A DNA stretch of 24,114 bases. Source: a virus. Location of the stretch: IMG/VR virus record IMGVR_UViG_3300037189_018980, positions 1-24,114 of that record; one strand, 5' to 3'. The translations under genes and the position numbers were made by a program. The notes under the pieces were generated by a model. The model did no database searches. It was not told the DNA's origin and was given only the letters and a program-made list of their open reading frames with translations. Below, piece after piece: positions 1 to 6,935 of this stretch (its first letter is position 1; the number at the start of each line of letters is the position of its first letter).

Positions 1-831
1 GGACGTCCTATCTATGCTGGTGGACTGGGCGCAGGTGTTGATGGAGAAACCGGTGTTTTACAACAGCTTGATTCGGCCAAGCCTGAAGATGTCAAAGTAA
101 TAGGAAGACGTGGCGGCCATACCTTGGTCATGGACGATGGTAACCTGGCTGGCAATGACAGTCTGATTAGAATCCGCACCAGCAAAGGACATCAGATTAC
201 CATGAGTGACGATGGCAATTGTTTCTATATTACACACGCCAACGGTCAGGCCTGGATTGAACTTGGCCAGGAAGGCACCGTGGATGTGTTTAGCACCAAC
301 AGTGTGAATGTTCGCACTCAGGGCACTATAAACTTGCATGCTGACGAGGATATCAACATGTATGCTGGCAAAAAAATTAATATCAAAAGTGTAGATGGCA
401 CAGCCATACAAAGCGACGGTAGTTTGAATGTGGCCTGCAAAAAAGATTTGACCCTGTTTGCTACCACACAAATTGGAGTCAAAAGCAATGGCACTCTGGC
501 ACTCAAAGGCAAACTGGGCAGCATGGAAGCCGCAGGTCCGTTGATTCTCAAAGGGGCACTAATTAATCTCAATGGTGCTCCTGGCTTGCCTATAACCACG
601 CCCAAGGGCATCACCAAGACTCTCATGCCAGAATCTGAATTTAATTCCAGCACCGGCTGGACCGTGAGCCCCACCGGAATAGAAAGCATTGTGACCAGAG
701 CACCCACACACGAACCTTATCCGTATCACAATCAAGGTGTGGCTGTGAACGTGTCTCTGGAAGAAGGCCAAAGCACACCTCCTCCGGGTGCTCCTGAAGT
801 TCCAGATGAATGGAGCATTACCAAAAAATGA
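1..831 (+). CDS. gp5: gp5-like baseplate central spike/hub protein, C-terminal part (5'-truncated)
   Basis: The frame is open from base 1 to the TGA at 829-831, giving 276 residues of a protein whose start lies left of the window; the first internal ATG (124) is not a credible start because coding sequence continues upstream of it. The first ~95 residues contain GGHTLVMDD and GHQITMSDDG, the strand-rich connector typical of T4 gp5/VgrG-type proteins. Residues ~95-185 are short alternating beta strands (TINLHADEDINMYAGKKINI and following), the pattern of the gp5/VgrG trimeric beta-helix that forms the membrane-piercing needle. A C-terminal tail with a TRAPTHEPYPYHNQG segment follows, which I remember from gp5 homologues of aquatic T4-like phages. 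In T4, gp5 sits at the centre of the baseplate under the tail tube. The OB-fold and any lysozyme domain would lie outside the window, so their presence cannot be judged. The gene overlaps the next by four bases (ATGA). Confidence 0.85.
   Translation, partial: GRPIYAGGLGAGVDGETGVLQQLDSAKPEDVKVIGRRGGHTLVMDDGNLAGNDSLIRIRTSKGHQITMSDDGNCFYITHANGQAWIELGQEGTVDVFSTNSVNVRTQGTINLHADEDINMYAGKKINIKSVDGTAIQSDGSLNVACKKDLTLFATTQIGVKSNGTLALKGKLGSMEAAGPLILKGALINLNGAPGLPITTPKGITKTLMPESEFNSSTGWTVSPTGIESIVTRAPTHEPYPYHNQGVAVNVSLEEGQSTPPPGAPEVPDEWSITKK
812..815 (+). promoter_or_regulatory. Shine-Dalgarno GGAG that decides the start of the 608-aa gene
   Basis: GGAG lies 12 bases before ATG 828. It lies downstream of the in-frame ATG at 810, so it cannot serve that codon. 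Together with the ATGA stop/start overlap at 828-831 this favours 828 as the start. The spacing is long, so coupling to gp5 translation probably contributes. Confidence 0.45.
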
Positions 832-2654
832 GCCAGTTCAAATATGTTCTTCCCAGCGGTTCAGAATTTGTGGTCAATGGACCCGCCGGCGCCACACAGA
901 TTCAAGCAGATAAAGTTTTTTATGAACAAGTGGCCGCAGGCAGCCTGGTAGGATATGAATCAGGACAAACATTGACCAGTTCAGCCACTAGGCTAAACAA
1001 GTTTGAACTGAGTCGATTGGAAAGAGGCACAGCTGGAGTTGAAACACCCACTATTCTAGCCATTGTGGCAGGATTGCCTATTGTGGCAGGAGTGCCAAAT
1101 CTAAATAATACTCCATTGAATAATCCTATCAATCAAGCAGACATTGTATTGATCAAAGGTGACACACTGGGCCCTACGGCCATTGGACCCTTATCATCCT
1201 ACGATGTTCAAAAAATTCAGGCACAAATTAAAAATTATGTGGATCAAAATTACACTGAAATAAGCAACAACAAAGGTATTGGCCAATATGGATTCACAGC
1301 CTATGCTCTTGAAGAAGCTGGATATGTCAAACCCGGAACCAGCCTGAGATTTTTTGCAGTTAACCCGGAAGATTTTGTTTCGGTGATGAGTAGTCCTAGT
1401 GTATGGACTGGATACAACGGTATTTACAGTTTGGTTGATTTGTTGACTTCAGCAGAAACACAGACCTTGGTGCAAACAGAAATCATGGAACAGGGTTACG
1501 CAAGTTTGCAAAGTGCAGGCGTGATCACAAATGTTCCTCAAGCTGCAATTAAACTCAGTCAAGGTCAGGTATTCACCAATAGCGGACTTGCATCAGTTTC
1601 ACAACTGATAGGATTGAATGCCGCCGGGGTTGGTCTTGGATCCTTGCAAGGATTGGTACGTAATGCTTTGACTTCCAACACCAGTCTCAATAAATTGTTG
1701 GCCGCTGGCAACATAAATTTGTCCACCATTGGTTCGGGTGCAATTAACAGCTTAGGTGCTGGACTTGGTGGACTAGGCAATTTAGCAAATTTAAATTTTT
1801 CTAGTTTATCAAACAGTATAACTTCTAAAATCACCGGCGACGTGGGAGCATTGGTTGCCAATGCCAGTAAGTTTGGATCACAGGCCGCGTCCTTGTGGTC
1901 TCAATCCGGATTAGGCGGCACACTTTCCAATCTCACCGGAGGACTCAGCGGCCAACTCAGCGGTATTACCGGACAATTAACAAGTTTGCCAGGCGGCCTT
2001 ACCAATGGACTAAATCAAATCACCGGGCAACTAACAAATTTAATTCCAGGTTCTCTAAGTAATTTGACTTCAAGCATGGACTTGCTGGGCAAAGGTTCTC
2101 AGTTTGCTACAGTGTTTGCTAATCCGCTGGGTAGTTTAGGAAATCTTGGCAATCTTGGCAATCTTGGCAATTTGTCAAGTTTGCCAAATTTAGGAGCTCT
2201 TCAAGGACAACTCACTGGAGCACTGTCTGGACAACTGGGATCGCTGAGTGGAGCACTGAGTGGGCAACTGGGACAACTCACTGGACAACTGTCTGGACAA
2301 CTGTCTGGAGCATTGAGTGGTGCTTTAGGTAATTTAGGTGGCCTGGCCAATTTTGGTGCTGTGGGTGGTTTGTTTGGCGGCGGTGGTGATCTGGTGTCTG
2401 GAACGCAAGTAGCAGCCGGATTCAACAACACTGTGAACCGTGCCACGGTTGATTCGGCGTTTAGAAGAATTCTTGGCAGCAATAAAATTCCAGTACCCAG
2501 CTATGAATATCCTGGATTCCCATCCTTGGGTGCCAGATTAGATATACAACAAGCTCAAAACTTTTTGCAGAACCAATTGCGTGGCGCAACAGCAGGCATC
2601 GGCCAGGCTGTTTCTGGTCAAGTCACGGGAGTTGCTAGAAGTCTTTTTGGATAG
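828..2654 (+). CDS. Baseplate-associated structural protein with possible lysozyme-like domain and glycine-zipper-like repeats
   Basis: 608 residues from ATG 828, which overlaps the gp5 stop as ATGA; an in-frame ATG at 810 is less likely because the only GGAG lies after it. Residues ~130-235 contain GIGQYGFTAYALEEAGYVKP (from residue 150) and a VWTG segment (W193), which resemble the lysozyme/transglycosylase-like fold of other phage hub proteins; I cannot point to a certain catalytic glutamate. Residues ~265-520 are dominated by Leu, Gly, Ser, Asn and Gln with 3-4 residue periodicity. Residues 423-520 contain no Asp, Glu, Lys, Arg or His at all. The last ~85 residues return to ordinary sequence (AGFNNTVNRATVDSAFRRIL) and look like a conserved anchoring domain. 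Position between gp5 and gp25 places it in the baseplate hub or tail tip. A role in local cell-wall opening or membrane contact is inference; a plain structural role is equally possible. Confidence 0.8.
   Translation: MSQFKYVLPSGSEFVVNGPAGATQIQADKVFYEQVAAGSLVGYESGQTLTSSATRLNKFELSRLERGTAGVETPTILAIVAGLPIVAGVPNLNNTPLNNPINQADIVLIKGDTLGPTAIGPLSSYDVQKIQAQIKNYVDQNYTEISNNKGIGQYGFTAYALEEAGYVKPGTSLRFFAVNPEDFVSVMSSPSVWTGYNGIYSLVDLLTSAETQTLVQTEIMEQGYASLQSAGVITNVPQAAIKLSQGQVFTNSGLASVSQLIGLNAAGVGLGSLQGLVRNALTSNTSLNKLLAAGNINLSTIGSGAINSLGAGLGGLGNLANLNFSSLSNSITSKITGDVGALVANASKFGSQAASLWSQSGLGGTLSNLTGGLSGQLSGITGQLTSLPGGLTNGLNQITGQLTNLIPGSLSNLTSSMDLLGKGSQFATVFANPLGSLGNLGNLGNLGNLSSLPNLGALQGQLTGALSGQLGSLSGALSGQLGQLTGQLSGQLSGALSGALGNLGGLANFGAVGGLFGGGGDLVSGTQVAAGFNNTVNRATVDSAFRRILGSNKIPVPSYEYPGFPSLGARLDIQQAQNFLQNQLRGATAGIGQAVSGQVTGVARSLFG
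2142..2168 (+). repeat. Three perfect tandem copies of a 9-base unit
   Basis: AATCTTGGC occurs three times head to tail at 2142-2150, 2151-2159 and 2160-2168, in frame, encoding repeated Asn-Leu-Gly. A diverged fourth copy follows. Being a multiple of three, gain or loss of a unit would keep the reading frame. Confidence 0.9.
2211..2324 (+). repeat. Degenerate 12-base tandem array encoding LSG(Q/A) units
   Basis: Thirty-eight codons (residues 462-499 of the 608-aa protein) are built almost wholly from a four-codon unit reading Leu-Ser/Thr-Gly-Gln/Ala, interrupted by two three-codon units (LGS and LGQ). Gly falls nearly every fourth residue and Leu every third or fourth. The DNA units differ mainly at third positions, so the array is old or selected at protein level rather than a fresh expansion. 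Confidence 0.85.
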
Positions 2655-2669
2655 AGTAAATACATTATC

Positions 2670-3044
2670 ATGGCAACTTTCATTGGATTCAACACAATTG
2701 ATCAAAACAAAAAATTTACCTTGGTAGATTTTGACCTAGTCAAACGTGACCTATTGAACGCTTTAAACATACGTCAAGGTCAGTTGGTAGGAAGGCCGGC
2801 CTATGGCACAGTAATTTGGGACTATGTGTTTGAAAATCAAACACAAGAAACCGAACGCCAGATCACAGCAGAAATACAGAGAGTGGCCGGCGGAGATCCT
2901 AGATTGTTTGTCAGCAGTATTGAATATTTCCCCCAACAAAATGGCATTCTCATACAGTTAGAAATTACTGTAGTTCCCAGTACCAATGCAGAAAGATTGG
3001 CCATATTTTTTGATCAGGCACAACGCAGAGCCAGCTACGTTTAA
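2670..3044 (+). CDS. gp25: gp25-like baseplate wedge protein
   Basis: 124 residues, close to T4 gp25 (132). The GPW/gp25 family pattern is clear: RQG at residues 35-37, PAYG at 43-46, W50 and FE at 54-55, then an amphipathic helix with ETERQITAEIQRV and a final beta hairpin (GILIQLEITVV). In T4, gp25 joins the gp6/gp53 wedge to the hub and contacts the first sheath ring through a handshake strand; this family was once called an acidic lysozyme but is structural. The gene starts 15 bases after the 608-aa gene and is followed 46 bases later by gp6, its known partner. No good Shine-Dalgarno precedes ATG 2670 (only GGA at 2649-2651), so translation may depend on coupling or re-initiation. A weak late-promoter-like AGTAAATA at 2655-2662 is too close to the ATG to give a normal leader. 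Confidence 0.93.
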   Translation: MATFIGFNTIDQNKKFTLVDFDLVKRDLLNALNIRQGQLVGRPAYGTVIWDYVFENQTQETERQITAEIQRVAGGDPRLFVSSIEYFPQQNGILIQLEITVVPSTNAERLAIFFDQAQRRASYV

Positions 3045-3063
3045 GTACGCCGTTTTTGATTTC

Positions 3064-3071
3064 CATAAATA
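3064..3071 (+). promoter_or_regulatory. T4-type late promoter motif upstream of gp6
   Basis: CATAAATA matches the T4 late -10 octamer TATAAATA at seven of eight positions. It lies in the 46-base gap between gp25 and gp6 and ends 20 bases before ATG 3091. By T4 geometry transcription would start near 3077, leaving a short leader that contains the AGGAAG ribosome site (3082-3087). Late promoters of this type are read by a gp55-like sigma with the sliding clamp and need no -35 box. Confidence 0.6.
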
Positions 3072-3090
3072 ATAAAAACACAGGAAGACC

Positions 3091-6000
3091 ATGGCCACAA
3101 CCACTAGACAAACTGCTATATTTGGTGTCGAAGATTGGAAACGTATCTATCAAACCTATCGCGAAGGTGATTTTCAAAGCTATGATTTTGAAACCCTGCG
3201 CAAGAGTTTTGTGGATTACTTGCGCCTGTACTATCCTGAAACATTCAATGACTACATTGAAAGTTCTGAGTTTATTGCCCTGCTGGACGTCATGGCGTTC
3301 ATGGGTCAGGCCCTTGCATTTCGTACAGATTTAAACACCAGAGAAAACTATTTAGACACAGCCGAACGCAGAGATTCAGTTGTAAAATTAGCAAATTTAG
3401 TCAGCTACACGCCCAAACGCAATACCTGTGCTTCGGGTTATCTCAAAGTGTTTTCTATAACAACAACAGAAAATGTCATTGATTACAACGGCATTAACTT
3501 GGCCAATGTCACAGTAAACTGGGCAGATCCTACAAATCTGGATTGGCAGGAACAGTTCACGGCCATCATCAACGCCAGTCTAGTAGATACTCAACGCATT
3601 GGTCGTCCTGGCGCTAGAAACACTATCCTTGGTGTTCGTACCGACGAATACACTGTAAATCTGGTTCCTGGATTTTTACCGGTCATACCCTATACAGCCA
3701 CGGTCGACGGGGTCAATATGCCGTTTGAAGCGGTCAATGCCACCGCTGCTACTGGAGATTTTGTTTTCGAACCCAGCCCACGACCCAATGGAAGATTCAA
3801 CGTGTTGTTTCGAAATGACGAGCTGGGATTTTCCAGCGCCAACACTGGATATTTTTTCTTGTTCAAGCAAGGAGTTTTGCAAAATCAAGACTTTAACTTA
3901 CCTGAGCGAGTGAGCAATCGCGCAGTAAACATCAACATTGAAGGCATCAATAACACAGACCGTTGGTTGTATCAATTAGATAATTTAGGCAACATTGCCC
4001 AAGAGTGGCAATATGTAGAAAATGTCTATGGTGCTGCCATTGAACAATTGGCCCCAGGCACACGTACAATTTTTGCTACCACGTCTAGAACCAACGATCA
4101 AATAACTCTGAACTTTGGTGATGGTGTATTCTCCACAATTCCTGTGGGTCTTTTCCGTGCCTATGTGCGTTCCAGCAATGGCCTGCAATACATTATCAAC
4201 CCAGAGGAAATGCAAAGTGTCCAGATACCAATCAGTTATGTGAGCCGTACAGGACAAATTCAAACCATAACATTTACCTGTGGTATTACAGAACCTGTGT
4301 CAAATGCTCAGGCACGCGAAACCATTGAAGAAATCAAGCAACGGGCCCCAGCTCGTTACTACACACAGAACCGCATGGTCAATGGCGAAGACTACAATAA
4401 TTTTCCATTTACTGCTTATAATTCAATTATAAAAAGCAAAGCACTCAACCGTGCTTCAATTGGTACCAGTCGATATCTTGAGTTGGTCGACAACACTGGA
4501 AAATATTCCAGCACCAACACATTCAGCAGTGACGGAGCCTTGTATGAATATGATGCTTTGCCAGCTTTTCAGTTTACTTGGTTGACCACCAACGACATCA
4601 GTGATACCATTGTTAATCGCATCAATCCTTTGTTAATATCAAACGGAGCCCAACAGTTTTATTATGCCAACTACACTAGACCTGATCTGTCAACATTAAA
4701 TTACACTTGGAATCAAAGCACTACCCTGGCCAACGAAACCACAGGTTATTTTGAAAACAGTTTTGGAATTCCACAACCCGTTGGTAGCTTTGCTGGCAAC
4801 AACATGAAATATGTAACCGTGGGCAGTCTGGTGAAATTTATCCCTCCGCCTGGTTACTATTTTGATCAAAACAATCGCTTGCAGGCCGGCGTGCCAATTC
4901 GAGCCGGTGACAAAACTGTGATCTGGGCCAGCCCCACTGCTGTATATGTTGATGGCACCAATCAAGGCGAAGGAAATTTAGAAAACGGCCAAGGTCCTGT
5001 GGTTCTCAACAATTTTGTACCCACTGGTGCGGTTGCCAATCGAGTTATTCCTTTGTTTGCCACAGATTTTAGTACAACCTTACAACAAAGCATCATTGAT
5101 CAAATCAGTTTAAATCAAAATTTTGGTTTGGGCTACGACAACCTGACATCAACTTGGTATCTAATTACTGCCAATAATCTTGACGTCAATGCGCCCTGGA
5201 GTTTGGCCGACGCTGGCGATACCTCAGGGACCAATGCCGATGCCAGTTGGTTTATACAGGCCACTACAGACGGGGAAAATTACACTGTGGTTTCTCGTAG
5301 TCTAGCTTACTACTTTGGTAGCGTTTTACAAACAAGATTTTTCTTCTTTGGTGATCAAAAAATCTACGACAGCAGAACTGGCACAGTAATTTCAGACTTT
5401 GTAAATGTGCTGAAAACCAATAGTCGTCCCGATTCAAGCCTTCCACTGGAAGGTGATATACGATTAAAAATTGTTGGACAGCCAGTCGAAAGCGACGGCT
5501 TTGTTGATGATTTTCAAGTCTTGGTTGGCTTTGAAGATCGAGACAGCGACGGCGTGCCAGACAATCCAGATTTTTTCAATGACATTGTGGCACCATCAGT
5601 AAACTCAAATCAAAAACTAGTGTTTTTGCAACAAACTGTAGATTTTGATAATTTACAAAGATATCTCTTGGTCGAGCCCGGAGTAGTTGACAGCTCTTAC
5701 GCCACCCTAAACAACATAGAACTGGTAAAAGATGAATATGTTCCGGGGCAGATATTTTATGCCTATGAACAATTGATTGAGAATGTGGTCACACCAACCT
5801 TCTACACACTGGCGCTGGACGGAAACGGAAATAGAATCTTGGTGATCAACAATGAGTTTATTGCCAGAACTGGTAGACAAGATCTATACTTTCAATACAG
5901 ACACAACAGTCCATTGACCAGTAGATTAGATCCTGGAACAACCAACATTATTGATCTGTATGTGGTGACTTTGAGTTATTACACGGCCTATCAGAATTGG

Positions 6001-6516
6001 ATCAAAGACAGTACAGGAACCGTGGCAGAACCTACTCCGCCTACCATTGATGAGTTAACAACCACTTATGCTGGATTGCAAAATTACAAAATGATTTCAG
6101 ACAACATGATTCTTAACAGCGTGGAATTCAAACCTTTGTTTGGAGCCAAAGCCAGCGAAGAATTGCGTGCCACAATTAAGGTTATAAAATCAGCCCAGAG
6201 CACTGCCAGTGTAAGCGAAATAAAAAATCTAGTGGTATCCAACATGGACGCCTATTTCAGTATTGACAAATGGGATTTTGGAGATACATTTTATTTCTCC
6301 GAATTGGCCGCATACATTCATGCACAAATTGGAGATATTGTAAGCAGTGTTGTTATAGTGCCGTTGAATCAGCAAAAATACTTTGGAGATCTTTACGAAA
6401 TACGGTCGTCTCCTAACCAAATTTTTGTCAATGCTGCCACAGTCAATGACGTTGAAGTTATTACAGCACTTACATCAACCAACATTAGAACCGCACCCGG
6501 AAGTGGAGTAATTTAA
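3091..6516 (+). CDS. gp6: gp6-like baseplate wedge protein, enlarged
   Basis: 1141 residues, against 660 for T4 gp6. ATG 3091 has a good AGGAAG ribosome site at 3082-3087. The first ~130 residues (VDYLRLYYPETFNDYIESSE and a helical RENYLDTAERRDSVVKLANL segment) and the block at ~405-470 (IKQRAPARYYTQNRMVNGED) are the conserved gp6 core, related to the baseplate J family. In T4, gp6 homodimers form the continuous ring that joins neighbouring wedges and re-arranges when the tail contracts. Residues ~470-990 are a large extra region, beta-rich, with an Asp-rich loop at 816-827 (DRDSDGVPDNPD) like a thrombospondin type 3 calcium loop. Residues ~998-1141 (from NYKMISDNMI) are a conserved C-terminal block of aquatic homologues. 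The stop overlaps the start of the giant gene by one base (TAATG), so the two are probably translationally coupled. Confidence 0.93.
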   Translation: MATTTRQTAIFGVEDWKRIYQTYREGDFQSYDFETLRKSFVDYLRLYYPETFNDYIESSEFIALLDVMAFMGQALAFRTDLNTRENYLDTAERRDSVVKLANLVSYTPKRNTCASGYLKVFSITTTENVIDYNGINLANVTVNWADPTNLDWQEQFTAIINASLVDTQRIGRPGARNTILGVRTDEYTVNLVPGFLPVIPYTATVDGVNMPFEAVNATAATGDFVFEPSPRPNGRFNVLFRNDELGFSSANTGYFFLFKQGVLQNQDFNLPERVSNRAVNINIEGINNTDRWLYQLDNLGNIAQEWQYVENVYGAAIEQLAPGTRTIFATTSRTNDQITLNFGDGVFSTIPVGLFRAYVRSSNGLQYIINPEEMQSVQIPISYVSRTGQIQTITFTCGITEPVSNAQARETIEEIKQRAPARYYTQNRMVNGEDYNNFPFTAYNSIIKSKALNRASIGTSRYLELVDNTGKYSSTNTFSSDGALYEYDALPAFQFTWLTTNDISDTIVNRINPLLISNGAQQFYYANYTRPDLSTLNYTWNQSTTLANETTGYFENSFGIPQPVGSFAGNNMKYVTVGSLVKFIPPPGYYFDQNNRLQAGVPIRAGDKTVIWASPTAVYVDGTNQGEGNLENGQGPVVLNNFVPTGAVANRVIPLFATDFSTTLQQSIIDQISLNQNFGLGYDNLTSTWYLITANNLDVNAPWSLADAGDTSGTNADASWFIQATTDGENYTVVSRSLAYYFGSVLQTRFFFFGDQKIYDSRTGTVISDFVNVLKTNSRPDSSLPLEGDIRLKIVGQPVESDGFVDDFQVLVGFEDRDSDGVPDNPDFFNDIVAPSVNSNQKLVFLQQTVDFDNLQRYLLVEPGVVDSSYATLNNIELVKDEYVPGQIFYAYEQLIENVVTPTFYTLALDGNGNRILVINNEFIARTGRQDLYFQYRHNSPLTSRLDPGTTNIIDLYVVTLSYYTAYQNWIKDSTGTVAEPTPPTIDELTTTYAGLQNYKMISDNMILNSVEFKPLFGAKASEELRATIKVIKSAQSTASVSEIKNLVVSNMDAYFSIDKWDFGDTFYFSELAAYIHAQIGDIVSSVVIVPLNQQKYFGDLYEIRSSPNQIFVNAATVNDVEVITALTSTNIRTAPGSGVI
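6505..6508 (+). promoter_or_regulatory. Shine-Dalgarno GGAG for the giant gene inside the gp6 end
   Basis: GGAG ends seven bases before ATG 6516, within the last codons of gp6. With the one-base TAATG overlap it fixes the start of the 4892-aa gene. Confidence 0.75.
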
Positions 6517-6935
6517 TGGCACAAATACGTTCGGTTGAATTTTTACCAGAAATATTTCAAACTCCGGTAAATCGTCAGGTCCTGGGAGCAACCCTGGATC
6601 AACTGATTCAAGAACCGTCTTTTGTTAAGACGCAAGGATACGTGGGTCGCAAAGTTGGACCTGGTGTAAATCCAGCCGACAAATATGTTATAGAACCTAC
6701 CAAAAGTCGCAATGATTATCAACTTGAGCCTGGAGTCATCAGCCTGGACCCAGACACAAACAATATCAATGACGCTATCACATACCCTGGAATTACCGAC
6801 GCTCTTAAATTACAAGGAGCTGTTACTGACAACGCTAACAATCTCTACACCAGCGAATACTATACTTGGGATCCATTTGTAGACTTTGACAAGTTTGTTA
6901 ACTACAGCGAATATTACTGGTTACCCGGAGGTCCA
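6516..6935 (+). other. Domain: conserved N-terminus of the giant baseplate protein (residues 1-140)
   Basis: Dense in aromatic and charged residues (FLPEIFQT, EYYTWDPFVDFDKFVNYSEY), unlike the Thr/Asn/Val-rich remainder. It is the part most likely to dock on gp6 and the wedge, since it is the segment that recurs among large structural proteins of aquatic T4-like phages as I remember them. Confidence 0.55.

Noticed and set aside
58-771. Minus-strand open frames opposite the gp5 segment
   Set aside because: They are shadows of a clearly coding plus-strand frame; the translations show no family features.
810-827. ATG 810 as start of the 608-aa gene
   Set aside because: The only nearby GGAG (812-815) lies downstream of this ATG and is properly placed for ATG 828, which also forms the usual ATGA overlap.
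2655-2662. AGTAAATA before gp25 as a late promoter
   Set aside because: It has fewer matches to the octamer and ends only seven bases before the ATG, leaving no room for a leader with a ribosome site.
2670-3044. gp25 as a lysozyme enzyme
   Set aside because: The family's old name suggests acidic lysozyme activity, but members are structural wedge proteins and no catalytic pair is evident here.
3056-3334. 92-codon plus-strand frame overlapping the start of gp6
   Set aside because: gp6 has the conserved protein, the good ribosome site and the late-promoter motif; this frame is out of phase and has Cys/Trp-rich nonsense composition.
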